Notes: generated from the sequence alone by a model not told the origin. A stretch of DNA of 64,000 bases from Pseudomonadota bacterium (GCA_003353845.1 PIVT01000007.1:27251-91250); one strand, 5' to 3'; positions 1-7,493 are shown, counted from the first letter of the stretch. Numbers and translations: made by a program.

Positions 1-261
1 AGAGGTGTCGAAACCGAAGTCCTTCAGGACAGGCTCGACCCGGAGCAAGCGCTGAGAAATAGCGAAGTGAATTCCAGGATCGCCGAACTCGAAACCATCA
101 TCGCCCAGCAAGAAGACCAACTGAAAGAAATGATCAGCAGCCCCGATGCAGGAAGCAACTCATCCTTTGTGGAGCAAGACGAGTTCCGCAGCATTGCCCA
201 AGAGCTACCCGCTTTGCAAGCCGAGTTGAAAGCTCTTAAAGCGCAGCAAGCCCAACCCTAA
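1..261 (+). CDS. 3' end of a truncated gene, coiled-coil C-terminus
   Basis: The reading frame is open from base 1 to a TAA at 259-261, so this is the end of a gene that begins before the window. About 86 residues are visible. They are rich in E, Q, A and L with heptad-like spacing (IAELETIIAQQEDQL, then LPALQAELKALKAQ), interrupted by a polar loop. This resembles the C-terminal coiled-coil domain of ABC-F type ATPases, but no ATPase motif is in view, so that identity is only a guess. An internal GTG at 67 could start a 64-residue protein, but the open frame upstream makes a truncated longer gene more likely. cofD starts 52 bases downstream on the same strand. Confidence 0.5.
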   Translation, partial: RGVETEVLQDRLDPEQALRNSEVNSRIAELETIIAQQEDQLKEMISSPDAGSNSSFVEQDEFRSIAQELPALQAELKALKAQQAQP

Positions 262-313
262 TTCCAGCGCAGCATGTAAGCGCAAATTCGCGCGATGCAG
301 CCCAGGCAGCGAG

Positions 314-1312
314 ATGACCTCCGAACTCACACAGGCAGCCGACGCAACATCGAGGAAAGCTCGCTCGGTCGTGGCTCTGGCCGGCGGCGTCGGTGCCGCC
401 CGCTTTCTAAAAGGCTTGATGCAAGTCCATCCCCAGGACGACTTGTGCGCCATCGTCAACACAGGCGATGACGCCAACTTTTACGGGGTGCAAGTCTGCC
501 CTGATCTCGACATCATCACCTACACATTATCGGGACAGATCAATCGAACCCATGGATACGGATTAGAGGGAGACCGTTTCGATCTCCTGCAAACTTTGGA
601 AGAGCTTGGGCACGACACCTGGTTTCGTTTGGGGGATCGCGACTACGCCAATTGTCTACACCGCACCCTGCAACGCCAGGCCGGTAAAAGCCTGCGTGAG
701 GTGGCTGCCTCCTTGACTGAAGCCTTTGGCCTCGACATCGAGTTGCTTCCCATGTCCGAGGCCCCTTGCCCTACCTTCATCGAGTTGAACGATGGACGTC
801 GGATGCATTTTGAGAACTACCTGATCCAAGAGCGATCCCCCGCTGGTGTCCGCGCCATCGATTTGAGCGCAGCGCAGCAAGCGAGGCCTGGTGACGGTGT
901 GTTGGAAGCCTTGGAACAGGCACAATCCATCTTGATTTGCCCAAGCAATCCGGCGGTATCCATCGGCCCCATCCTGGCCATCCCCGGAATACGCGAAGCC
1001 ATCGCCGCCTCCGGAGCACCCGTGGTTGCCGTTTCTCCCATTATCGCGGGGGCACCGGTGAAAGGACCCGCCCACCACCTGCTACCGGCGCTGGGCGTAC
1101 CCGTTTCGGCCCTGGGCGTGGCGCAACTCTACCAAGATTGGGTCGACGGCTTCGTCCTCGACAACTTGGACGCCGCGTTGGTGCCTGAGATTGAAGCCCT
1201 TGGGATAAAAACGGCCGTGTGCGAAACACTCATGAGCAAGCCCGGCGTAGACAGCCAACTCGCCAAGACGGCACTGGCCCTCGCAGCAAGCTTACGGAAG
1301 AGCACCACGTAG
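314..1312 (+). CDS. cofD: 2-phospho-L-lactate transferase CofD (FbiA)
   Basis: CofD transfers the phospholactyl (or, in many bacteria, phosphoenolpyruvyl) group from the activated GDP intermediate to Fo, giving F420-0 or its dehydro form. The 332-residue length is normal. The family hallmark lies near residues 22-36 (ALAGGVGAARFLKGL), followed by NTGDD and, further on, the CPSNPAVSIGPIL region. The start at 314 leaves a short leader before the first beta strand; no strong ribosome site is visible. Its partners cofC and cofE lie 8.4 kb downstream instead of adjacent. The bases just after the stop look like the first codons of a lost cofC. Which three-carbon substrate is used cannot be read from the sequence. 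Confidence 0.93.
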   Translation: MTSELTQAADATSRKARSVVALAGGVGAARFLKGLMQVHPQDDLCAIVNTGDDANFYGVQVCPDLDIITYTLSGQINRTHGYGLEGDRFDLLQTLEELGHDTWFRLGDRDYANCLHRTLQRQAGKSLREVAASLTEAFGLDIELLPMSEAPCPTFIELNDGRRMHFENYLIQERSPAGVRAIDLSAAQQARPGDGVLEALEQAQSILICPSNPAVSIGPILAIPGIREAIAASGAPVVAVSPIIAGAPVKGPAHHLLPALGVPVSALGVAQLYQDWVDGFVLDNLDAALVPEIEALGIKTAVCETLMSKPGVDSQLAKTALALAASLRKSTT

Positions 1313-1316
1313 GAGG

Positions 1317-1334
1317 ATCGCCCTGGTTCCAAAG
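1317..1334 (+). pseudogene. possible remnant of the first codons of a lost cofC
   Basis: Directly after the cofD stop, the codons ATC GCC CTG GTT CCA AAG read I-A-L-V-P-K, close to the CofC start M-I-V-A-L-I-P-V-K encoded at 9701. The match ends where the 144-bp repeat begins (about 1332). Six codons alone could be chance. The diverged cofD end that immediately precedes the intact cofC supports an ancestral cofD-cofC junction that was broken exactly here. Confidence 0.35.
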
Positions 1335-1475
1335 GATAAGTAAAACAAGCGAGGTTTCGATACCCGGTAACAATCATTATGACCAATAGAGGTGACTGAG
1401 TCTCAAGTCATCCACTTGAAAACGGCCCTCCCCGCTCTATTCTCTTAGTTTGGGATCGGTATCCGGCTAAATGGG
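1332..1475 (+). repeat. 144-bp structured repeat, copy 1 (probable IS91-type element end)
   Basis: First of three direct copies (others at 2690-2833 and 3561-3703). It aligns without gaps to copy 2 and is almost identical to copy 3 over the first 120 bases. It contains an inner hairpin TCAAGT-CATCC-ACTTGA (1403-1419) inside an outer stem AATAGA/TCTATT. Copy 3 ends against the stop codon of an IS91-type transposase fragment, so the repeat is best read as the noncoding terminal end (oriIS side) of that element family, here without its transposase. Confidence 0.7.
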
Positions 1476-1479
1476 ATAG

Positions 1480-1692
1480 GTGTCGGATCCAATCACAACA
1501 ACCGTGATGGCCAAGCGAGAAAACGTGTGCGAAGAAACGGTCCGGCGATGGATCCGAGACGGGCGGCTCGGCGCGATCGACATCAACCATGGTCGGGGTT
1601 GCCCGCAGTATCGGATTCACAAAGAACACCGCATCGCGTACATGAACAATTTGCCAGCCGATTCAGTGACGGTGGAAGACTTGTACGAGTAG
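1480..1692 (+). CDS. small helix-turn-helix DNA-binding protein (excisionase/MerR-like)
   Basis: A 70-residue protein starting with GTG. Residues 8-35 (TVMAKRENVCEETVRRWIRDGRLGAIDI) read as the winged-helix DNA-binding fold of MerR/excisionase-like proteins: a helix-turn-helix with the W-I-R-D-G-R-L signature, then a beta wing containing the Y-R-I-H strand. It starts four bases after repeat copy 1 and is followed convergently by the higBA module, so it belongs to the cargo between repeats 1 and 2. It may regulate the mobile unit or assist recombination, but that is inference. Annotation could differ at the start because no clear ribosome site is visible before the GTG. Confidence 0.65.
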   Translation: MSDPITTTVMAKRENVCEETVRRWIRDGRLGAIDINHGRGCPQYRIHKEHRIAYMNNLPADSVTVEDLYE

Positions 1693-1709
1693 GCGGATTT
1701 CTCTTCCGC

Positions 1710-2039
1710 CTACCCGAAGCTGTTCGTCTCGCAGCGCTGCTTGGAAATTTCCTTCATCGAAGTGCCAAGTGCGTCGCGCGCGTTCCATAAATCGTAAGAC
1801 TGCTGCATGTTCATCCAGTGCTCAGCCGAGTTCCCGAACAGACAGCTCAACCGAAGCGCCATCTCGGGAGTAATCCCGCCATCGCCGCTCAAAATCTTGT
1901 GAAGCGCCTGCCTCGAAACCTGCAAGCGTCTCGCGATCTCAGTGATCGACAAGCCGGTCGCGGGAATGATAATCATCTTCAGGGCTTCGCCCGGGTGCGT
2001 GGGTACCCGCCGACGCGGGTCTCGTTTGTAAGTTGCCAT
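1710..2039 (-). CDS. higA: HigA-family antitoxin
   Basis: Antitoxin and transcriptional repressor of the HigBA module. The protein (109 residues from the chosen ATG) has the VPTHPGEALKMIIIPATGLS opening and an XRE-type helix-turn-helix (ITEIARRLQVSRQALHKILSGDGGITPEMALRLS), followed by the W-M-N-M-Q-Q-S-Y-D-L-W segment typical of HigA. The start at 2039 is preferred over one 14 codons upstream because a strong GGAGG-GGAGGAG ribosome site precedes it. The toxin gene lies upstream in the same operon, the usual higB-higA order. The protein probably binds the inverted repeat in the higB promoter. It is cargo between repeat copies 1 and 2. Confidence 0.92.
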   Translation of the reverse strand: MATYKRDPRRRVPTHPGEALKMIIIPATGLSITEIARRLQVSRQALHKILSGDGGITPEMALRLSCLFGNSAEHWMNMQQSYDLWNARDALGTSMKEISKQRCETNSFG

Positions 2040-2091
2040 TATGTTCTCCTCCCCTCCATGGGTATAGCCTCTCCCCTCCATGGGAGACTTG

Positions 2092-2370
2092 CTAGTGTGG
2101 CTGAGCCAGGTCCACCTCTATCGGTCCATCGTCGCTCCATTTGAACAGGATTCGCCAAGGACCACTAACATCGACACTGAAGAGACGGGGGTCTGTATTC
2201 TTGTAGGGGTGGAAGCGAAGTCCCGGCAACGCCATGTCCTCGGGGCATGTCGCATCGTCGAGCAGATTGAGGATGACCAGCACCCGTGCTCTCTGCTTTG
2301 CGTCGACTCGCTTGCTGCGACCCGTCTCCAATAGTTCCTTCAGTCCCTTGTGTTGAAAGCTCTGTATCAT
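2092..2370 (-). CDS. higB: HigB-family toxin (ribosome-dependent mRNA endonuclease)
   Basis: A RelE/HigB-fold toxin of 92 residues that cleaves mRNA on the ribosome and is neutralised by HigA. The N-terminus MIQSFQHKGLKELLETG and the segment L-P-G-L-R-F-H-P-Y-K, followed by W-R-I-L-F-K-W, are characteristic of the family. It is the first gene of the operon, 52 bases before higA. A sigma-70-like promoter sits so close that the transcript would carry only a few bases before the ATG, and no ribosome site is visible. The module probably stabilises the repeat-bounded region, as toxin-antitoxin pairs do in other mobile DNA. Confidence 0.92.
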   Translation of the reverse strand: MIQSFQHKGLKELLETGRSKRVDAKQRARVLVILNLLDDATCPEDMALPGLRFHPYKNTDPRLFSVDVSGPWRILFKWSDDGPIEVDLAQPH

Positions 2371-2377
2371 GTCTTCA

Positions 2378-2406
2378 GTGTAACTCTATTGGTTACTATA
2401 TGTCAA
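2378..2406 (-). promoter_or_regulatory. higBA promoter with internal inverted repeat (probable HigA operator)
   Basis: On the minus strand TTGACA (2401-2406) is followed after exactly 17 bases by TTACAC (2378-2383). An inverted repeat GTAAC-7-GTTAC (2380-2396) lies over the spacer and the -10 box, where a repressor would block polymerase. The position matches HigA autoregulation. Transcription would begin about 1-5 bases before the higB ATG. Confidence 0.6.
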
Positions 2407-2689
2407 CTGCATGTTTACACCTTTTCTTGAGTGCTTTCTTGGGTATCCGGTCGATTTTTGGTGCCCTAAGAACAGGGGGTTACGGTCGGATTTGCGTGCT
2501 TGTGAGGGTTGGCTGACCCCCTCATTTCCACTGGAAAAAATTAACAAGGTGCTCACGGGGCGATTCGTCAACCGGGAATGGATCTGTCAACCAAGAGCCG
2601 ACCTGTCAACCTGGACAACCCGCATTGCCCCAGTCGATGTAGTACCTAGTTGTGCTTAGTCGTACAAAAAAAGCACGACTGTGGCCATG
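2407..2689. other. gene-free stretch between the higBA promoter and repeat copy 2
   Basis: No open frame here has recognisable features. Near its end is an imperfect inverted repeat, AGTCGT and ACGACT, around a run of A (about 2658-2680), directly before repeat copy 2. It could be a weak terminator or a remnant of an element border. Nothing else was recognised. Confidence 0.4.
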
Positions 2690-2833
2690 AAGGGTAAGTA
2701 AAATAAGCGAGGTTTCGACACCCGGTAACATTCATTATGGCAAATAGAGGTGGGCGAGTCTCAATTCATCCGATTGAAATCTGCCCTCCCCACTCTATTC
2801 TCTTGGTTTGGGATCGGTATCCGGCTAAATGGG
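2690..2833 (+). repeat. 144-bp structured repeat, copy 2 (diverged)
   Basis: This copy aligns without gaps to copy 1 but is clearly more diverged. The differences keep the fold: the inner hairpin is TCAATT-CATCC-GATTGA (2761-2777), where one G-C pair has become T-A by two compensating changes. In the outer stem one wobble pair has become a Watson-Crick pair. After GGCTAAATGGG the sequence leaves the repeat and enters unrelated cargo. No transposase follows. Confidence 0.7.
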
Positions 2834-2965
2834 CTGCATTAGGGTTGATCGTTGGGAGCGCGACCTTGTCACAAAGCCGCTGCCATCCAGGCTCTGTTCA
2901 CCTCAGCTTCCTTCTATGCTGGTTGTGGCGCAGCCGCTAATCATCATTTGCAGGACTCGGTGCAT

Positions 2966-3349
2966 TCATCGACTTTTGGCTTCATTCCACATGGCCGCAT
3001 TGTTTGCCCTCATCGCCTCGAACTCTCCAGGCGACAGAACCCTTTCTTGGTTCATCTGCGATACCTTGGCCTCGGCCTCACGTCTCTCCTGCTGTTTTCT
3101 GAAATATTCCTGTGTTGTGGCTTGCTGCTGCATGCTCTCTCGTTGCATTTCGGTGTCACTTTTCCCTCCCGGGCGGTCATCGTAATACTCGCGCCTTGCT
3201 TGGGGAGATGGATTCTCAAGATGGTTAGACGGAGCCTCGACAAGAGTTTCGCGTTGCGGTTTATATTGATCTGGAACGAGAGCCGCGAGGTCATCAGAAT
3301 ATCGGACTAGAGTAAGGACGAAAATGAGTGCAAAAAAGGCCTTAGCCAT
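2966..3349 (-). CDS. small exported or membrane-anchored protein of unknown function
   Basis: I do not recognise this 127-residue protein. Residues 1-16 (MAKAFFALIFVLTLVR) form a short hydrophobic segment that could be a signal peptide or N-terminal anchor. The rest is very hydrophilic, rich in Q, E and R and probably helical (for example MQRESMQQQATTQEY, then FRKQQERREAEAKV). An ATG at 3349 follows a GGAGA ribosome site. It is the only gene between repeats 2 and 3, so it is the cargo of that unit, transcribed opposite to the repeat direction. It might be a structural or envelope protein, but nothing supports a specific function. Confidence 0.55.
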   Translation of the reverse strand: MAKAFFALIFVLTLVRYSDDLAALVPDQYKPQRETLVEAPSNHLENPSPQARREYYDDRPGGKSDTEMQRESMQQQATTQEYFRKQQERREAEAKVSQMNQERVLSPGEFEAMRANNAAMWNEAKSR

Positions 3350-3560
3350 GAGTGTCTCCCTCTGCTTGTCTAAGGGGGGCTATCGGTGGCCCTTGAATAG
3401 AACTGTATGCCTAAGTATGTGGGAAGCCCCTCAGGGCTCAATAGGCGAGTTCTGAGGAGCTTTTGTGGTCACTACCGAGCTAGCCCCTTCGGGGTAGGCT
3501 AAAACCGGAGTCGCTCATGCCATAGGGATTGTCACCTGGGATGTCACCACAGGATCCGTC
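3350..3560. other. gene-free stretch before repeat copy 3, with small hairpins
   Basis: No gene was seen. Two short GC-rich hairpins are visible: AGCCC-ctca-GGGCT (about 3425-3439) and CCCC-ttc-GGGG (about 3487-3497). Either could fold in RNA, but neither is followed by a run of T, so terminator function is not supported. Confidence 0.35.
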
Positions 3561-3703
3561 AAGGGTAAGTAAAATAAGCGAGGTTTCGATACCCGGTAAC
3601 AATCATTATGACCAATAGAGGTGACTGAGTCTCAAGTCATCCACTTGAAAACGGCCCTCCCCGCTCTATTCTCTTGGTTGGGGGTCGGCTTCTGGCCTGC
3701 GCC
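3561..3703 (+). repeat. 144-bp structured repeat, copy 3, joined to a transposase end
   Basis: Copy 3 differs from copy 1 at only a few positions over about 120 bases, then drifts near its right border with a one-base deletion. It keeps the hairpin TCAAGT-CATCC-ACTTGA (3632-3648). It stops a few bases before the stop codon of the transposase fragment on the minus strand. This placement, just beyond the 3' end of an IS91-type transposase gene, is where the origin end (oriIS) of such rolling-circle elements lies. Confidence 0.7.
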
Positions 3704-3708
3704 GCCGG

Positions 3709-4035
3709 TCACAAAAAGTCGCTTGGAGGAAACTCCTGCGCGAACTCTAGATCCAGGGCAGTTTGAGCAACCGGGCGTGCCGGAGCTAGCGGCGGGGGTC
3801 GCGCTCGAATTCCGAGGCTGCCGAGAATGGCTCGGATCACTTCGGGCTGATCAATGGTTGCGATAAGACGCATCCGGCGGTTGCATTCGAGACATTTCAA
3901 GACATCCACTTTAAACACCCGGCGCATCAGCTCGGCCCACGCGAGGCGGCGCGGGCGAAAGATCGACAGGGACGAGGAAAGGACCGCGGGGTTCGAAGAT
4001 CCTCGCTCGGGAAGAGAGTCTTTGCTCGTGGGCAT
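3709..4035 (-). pseudogene. IS91-family transposase, C-terminal fragment
   Basis: This is the C-terminal tail of an IS91/ISCR-type rolling-circle transposase. It contains the family's terminal block: PRRLAWAELMRRVFKVDVLKC, then CNRRMRLIATIDQPEVIRAIL and a proline-rich APARP end. The N-terminal zinc finger and the HUH nuclease domain with its tyrosines are missing, because similarity ends around 4040, before the next gene. About 108 of the usual 350-500 residues remain, so the element cannot move by itself. The start codon shown is simply the first ATG in the open frame. Repeat copy 3 lies directly beyond the 3' end. Confidence 0.8.
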
Positions 4036-4121
4036 CTTTTGCGTATCGATCGAAATCGCTGCATGAACCCGAACCTATAGACTGGTATCGTTCTCCTTCC
4101 ACGATTAGAGGGATTTGTTCA

Positions 4122-4463
4122 ATGCTCGATGGTGAAATCTTGGAACCGTTCCGCTGCACCGGGTGCGGCGAGTGCTGCCGTTGGACCGGCTCGGTGCTGC
4201 TGAACAACGGCGATATTTCCAGGCTTGCCGCCCATTTGGCGATTTCCGAGCAGGCGTTTATCGATGACCACACGCGGCTGGCCCCGAGCCGCATCCAGCT
4301 GGCCCTGCTGGACCAGAAGAATGGCAGTTGCTCCTTCCTCGATAGCGACCGTTGCTCCATCTATGAAGCACGACCGGAGCAGTGCCGCACTTTCCCCTAC
4401 GCCTGGAACGTTTCGGAAGGTTGCCCTCCGCTGGATGCGCTGCTGGCGGACAAAACTGACTAG
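4122..4463 (+). CDS. YkgJ-family cysteine-cluster protein
   Basis: A 113-residue protein of the YkgJ/UPF0153 type, thought to bind zinc or an iron-sulfur centre; the family's role is not settled. It has the CTGCGECCRWTG cluster at residues 12-23, a later C-S-F-L-D-x-D-R-C-S-I-Y-E-A-R-P-E-Q-C-R motif and a final cysteine, all conserved features. The length is typical. It lies just right of the truncated transposase and ends 5 bases from the convergent homoserine dehydrogenase gene. A second, distinct cysteine-cluster protein (YcgN type) is encoded at 30577-31032. Confidence 0.85.
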   Translation: MLDGEILEPFRCTGCGECCRWTGSVLLNNGDISRLAAHLAISEQAFIDDHTRLAPSRIQLALLDQKNGSCSFLDSDRCSIYEARPEQCRTFPYAWNVSEGCPPLDALLADKTD

Positions 4464-4468
4464 TCGTT

Positions 4469-5797
4469 CTACTCGCCGAGGATGGGAATGATCTTTGGCT
4501 CCTCGAGCAGGCTACCCGGATGCGAGCCCTGGATCTCCTCGATGGCCGCCTGAATTTGAACATAGGTGCATGGCATGGTCGCAATGGAGAAGACTGCATT
4601 CTCCGGGTCGTGGCGGTTGTGGCTCACCGTATCGATATTGATCTTCTGATTCCCAATCGCCGTCGCGACGATCCCCGTGATCCCCGGGACATCCGCAGTC
4701 GTGAAGACGATGTTGTAGCGGAAGGCCAACTCGTTGAAGGAGCGCAGGCGGCAATCCGAAGAAGGAAGCTCCTGCACCGCCTTCTCCCCGTACTTCGCGA
4801 GAAAGAGGATGTCCGAGACGATGGCGCTGCCCGTCTCCAATGAGCCCGCCCCCTCGCCGATCAGGACGTTTTCTTGGGAGTAGCGGTTATCGAGGCGCAC
4901 CGCGTTCGTTGCGCCTTGGATATCCGACAAAAGATTTGCGCGCTTCACCAGCATCGGACGCACAGTGGCAAAGACGTCATCGCCTTCTTTCTTGGCGTAG
5001 CCGATCAGCTTGACGGAGCAACCCATCTCTTGCGCAAAGTTGATATCCGCGCTCGTGATGGATTCGATCCCCTCGATGGGGAGATCCTCGAAGTCGACAT
5101 CGAGACCGAAGACAAGCTTGAGCAGGATGGTGAGCTTGTGCCCGGGATCGCCCCCATTGATGTCCAATGCGGGGTCGGCCTCTGCGTAGCCCTGGTCCTG
5201 CGCCTGCTTCAAAGCAGCATCGAAGGATTGTCCCTCCGCTTCCATCTTCGAGAGGATGTAGTTACTCGTCCCATTCAGAATGCCGGAGAGGGCGAGGATC
5301 TCATCGCCGGTGAAACACTCCCGGATGCCCTTGATGATGGGAATCGCGCCGCAGACCGCCGCCTCGAACCCGACCGCTCGACTGTTGCGATTCGAGGCAC
5401 CGAAGATGGCCGGGCCGTGCTTGGCGAGCAGGGCCTTGTTGGCCGTTGCAAGGTGCTTCCCGTGGTCGAGCACGCTCAGCGCGATGTCGAGGATGGCCTG
5501 ACCGCTGCCACCGATGGTCTCGACGACGAGGTCAATGCTGTCGTCCTTCAAGATTTCCTCGGTGAACTGCCCGGCCTCCTCGCGCGAGAGTTCGTTGCTG
5601 CCGCCGCAGTAAAGCTCGATGGGCAAGCCGTGGCGCTTCGAAGAGGCCGCCGGGAAAAGATCGAGGATCCTGACGAGTTCAATCTCGATACCCGCCCGGG
5701 CCGCGAGGGCCTCGCGCTGCTCCAGCAAGATCTTCGCGACCCCACCGCCCACCGTGCCACATCCCAGAATCGCTACCCGAAAGCTTGCCATCGTCAT
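4469..5797 (-). CDS. hom: homoserine dehydrogenase with ACT domain
   Basis: It reduces aspartate semialdehyde to homoserine with NAD(P)H, the branch point to threonine, methionine and isoleucine. Domains in order: Rossmann nucleotide-binding region (AILGCGTVGGG, residues 9-19), catalytic domain with SGILNGTSNYILSKM and the G-G-D-P-G-H-K-L segment holding the catalytic lysine, and a C-terminal ACT domain (ADVPGITGIVATAIG) expected to sense threonine. About 442 residues is usual. I chose ATG at 5797, or the near-equivalent ATG at 5791, rather than the open-frame start at 5845, because the Rossmann strand begins immediately after. A monofunctional enzyme: no aspartokinase is fused or nearby. Confidence 0.95.
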   Translation of the reverse strand: MTMASFRVAILGCGTVGGGVAKILLEQREALAARAGIEIELVRILDLFPAASSKRHGLPIELYCGGSNELSREEAGQFTEEILKDDSIDLVVETIGGSGQAILDIALSVLDHGKHLATANKALLAKHGPAIFGASNRNSRAVGFEAAVCGAIPIIKGIRECFTGDEILALSGILNGTSNYILSKMEAEGQSFDAALKQAQDQGYAEADPALDINGGDPGHKLTILLKLVFGLDVDFEDLPIEGIESITSADINFAQEMGCSVKLIGYAKKEGDDVFATVRPMLVKRANLLSDIQGATNAVRLDNRYSQENVLIGEGAGSLETGSAIVSDILFLAKYGEKAVQELPSSDCRLRSFNELAFRYNIVFTTADVPGITGIVATAIGNQKINIDTVSHNRHDPENAVFSIATMPCTYVQIQAAIEEIQGSHPGSLLEEPKIIPILGE

Positions 5798-5892
5798 CCC
5801 TGCCCTGCGCTGGTCGCCCCCTCTTCGACGAGGCGATGAATTCACTAAACGGCGGGATTCTCGACTGTTTTTCGAGCAGCGTCAAGTTGGGG

Positions 5893-6660
5893 TCACATCA
5901 CCCGTCGCCCCGCCGTGAAACCACCATCCACGACAAGAGCGTGCCCTGTAACAAAAGAGGCATCGGGAGAGGCCAGGAAGAGCGCAGCGCCAGCTACCTC
6001 CTCCGGTTTGCCTACGCGCCCCAGTAGATGCATATCGGTCATGGTCTTCCTGACCGCGCTGAATTCTTCCATTTTGAGTATCGCGGTCATGGGGGTATCA
6101 ATGAGCCCGGGGCAGAGACAATTCACGCGGATGCCCATCCCACCGTAGTCGACCGCCATATTCTTCGTAAGGAGAACGACTCCTCCCTTTGAAGCGTTAT
6201 AGGCCGGCTGTGTTTGTACCCCTTCGAGCCCTTCGACACTGGCGAGGTTGATGATACTGCCCTCCCCGCTCTCTATCATAGAAGGCAAAACCGCCTTGCA
6301 TACCAGGAACGTTCCCTTGAGGTTAATGTCGATGATGCGATCCCACTCTGCAGTCTCCAGTGCATCGACACTCCCAAACCCCATTACGCCAGCCGCATTG
6401 ACGAGAACATCGATTCGTCCAAAGGCTTTGGCAGCGGCACTCACTGACGCTTGAACATTTTCCTCATACCGCACGTCGACTTCCCAAAATGTGCACTTCG
6501 ACGCTATGCCTTCCAGGGCCGACCAAGCCTCCGGTGCTGGCTTCGCGACATCAAAGCCGGCAATCTGCGCCCCCTCCTCGGCAAAGCGCTGCGCACATGC
6601 GTAACCAATCCCTGAGGCAACACCGGTAATCAGTGCAACCTTTCCATCCAATCGAGCCAT
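5893..6660 (-). CDS. short-chain dehydrogenase/reductase (SDR)
   Basis: A classical SDR of 255 residues, acting on an unknown alcohol or ketone with NAD(P)(H). Visible motifs are TGVASGIG (12-19), N-A-A-G near residue 90, the catalytic S-x12-Y-x3-K arrangement (ASVEGLEGVQTQPAYNASK) and the CPGLIDTPM segment after the active site. The C-terminus VTGHALVVDGGFTAG is typical. A GGAAGGG ribosome site precedes the ATG. The gene follows the ABC permease by 23 bases, so it is probably cotranscribed with the transporter; hom lies 95 bases further down. The substrate cannot be inferred from the sequence. Confidence 0.9.
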   Translation of the reverse strand: MARLDGKVALITGVASGIGYACAQRFAEEGAQIAGFDVAKPAPEAWSALEGIASKCTFWEVDVRYEENVQASVSAAAKAFGRIDVLVNAAGVMGFGSVDALETAEWDRIIDINLKGTFLVCKAVLPSMIESGEGSIINLASVEGLEGVQTQPAYNASKGGVVLLTKNMAVDYGGMGIRVNCLCPGLIDTPMTAILKMEEFSAVRKTMTDMHLLGRVGKPEEVAGAALFLASPDASFVTGHALVVDGGFTAGRRVM

Positions 6661-6683
6661 CGTATTATCCCTTCCTTATTAAT

Positions 6684-7493
6684 TCACAGCTCTCGCTTGG
6701 AGAAGCTCCAGATCAGTAGCGAGGCAAAGAGAAGTACATAGAGCCCCACGTTCAGCGCGGGGTGCAGTGGGCCCATGCCCTCGAAGTGCACCTCTCCCAT
6801 GGCGGAGGCGGCATATTGCTGGAGCAACATGATTTTGGGCCAAGCCACACGCCAGAGTGCGGGGGCCTGGTCGAACTCGCTGGGAATGTTGCCTTGCAAC
6901 ATCTGGCTGTTCAGCACGGCGTGCATGGAGTCGGAGATGTAGCTCACGCCTGCAATGCTGAGTGCGACAAGCGCGGCCAGAAAATCGGGTAAATGGAGCG
7001 ATAGTAGCTGCACGCAAAACACCACAAAGAAGAGGTTTAGCGAGCAGAGGATCGAAGCGGTCAGGTAGCCCGGGATCATCACTCCGCCCTTGGTTAAGGC
7101 GATGAAGAAGAGTGTGAGATGCAAGGCGAACATAAACAAAAAAGAGACAGCCCATACGCCGAGGGTACGACCCAGGATATAACTTCTGCGCGGAAGGGCG
7201 TGCGAAAGGAAGAGGACGTCGCTGCCGTCACCGTGATCACGCGAGATGACGTTCATGGAGAGCAAGGCCGCGATGAGCAAGGAGATGTTGGCGATAATGT
7301 GAAAGGCCACCTGCGAGGCGGTGGCCGAGACGGTGGCGCTGTCGAGTTCTTGACCGTTGACGCTGTAGTTGCCGCCGTAACAGCCGCGCAACATGAGCAC
7401 GAGCAGGATGCACATCCCCAGCATGATGTAAAAGCTGCGCTGACGGATCTGGTCGAGCAGCGTGAAGCCGGCGATGCGTAGCAATTCAGACAT
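6684..7493 (-). CDS. ABC-2 type transporter permease
   Basis: Membrane subunit of an exporter, with about six hydrophobic segments: residues near 20-36, 65-85, 105-130, 140-175, 180-200 and the C-terminal VGLYVLLFASLLIWSF. The pattern of a short N-terminal cytoplasmic helix, then alternating segments, fits NosY/NatB-like ABC-2 permeases. The start at 7493 overlaps the end of the ATPase gene by 8 bases, which implies translational coupling; the open-frame start at 7523 lies further inside the ATPase gene and is less likely. The large loop after the first segment contains NYSVNGQELDSATVS. The transported substrate is unknown. Confidence 0.85.
   Translation of the reverse strand: MSELLRIAGFTLLDQIRQRSFYIMLGMCILLVLMLRGCYGGNYSVNGQELDSATVSATASQVAFHIIANISLLIAALLSMNVISRDHGDGSDVLFLSHALPRRSYILGRTLGVWAVSFLFMFALHLTLFFIALTKGGVMIPGYLTASILCSLNLFFVVFCVQLLSLHLPDFLAALVALSIAGVSYISDSMHAVLNSQMLQGNIPSEFDQAPALWRVAWPKIMLLQQYAASAMGEVHFEGMGPLHPALNVGLYVLLFASLLIWSFSKREL

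Noticed and set aside
1340..1372. A tRNA T-arm-like sequence inside the repeat
   Set aside because: The bases flanking the loop-like segment do not form the required 5-bp stem, and no acceptor stem or other arms are present.
1332..3703. An integron-like cassette array, with the three repeats as attC sites
   Set aside because: The repeats do not show the GTTRRRY/RYYYAAC core sites, no integrase gene is near, and copy 3 abuts an IS91-type transposase end, which explains them better.
4874..5839. A 321-codon open frame on the plus strand
   Set aside because: It is the antisense shadow of homoserine dehydrogenase.
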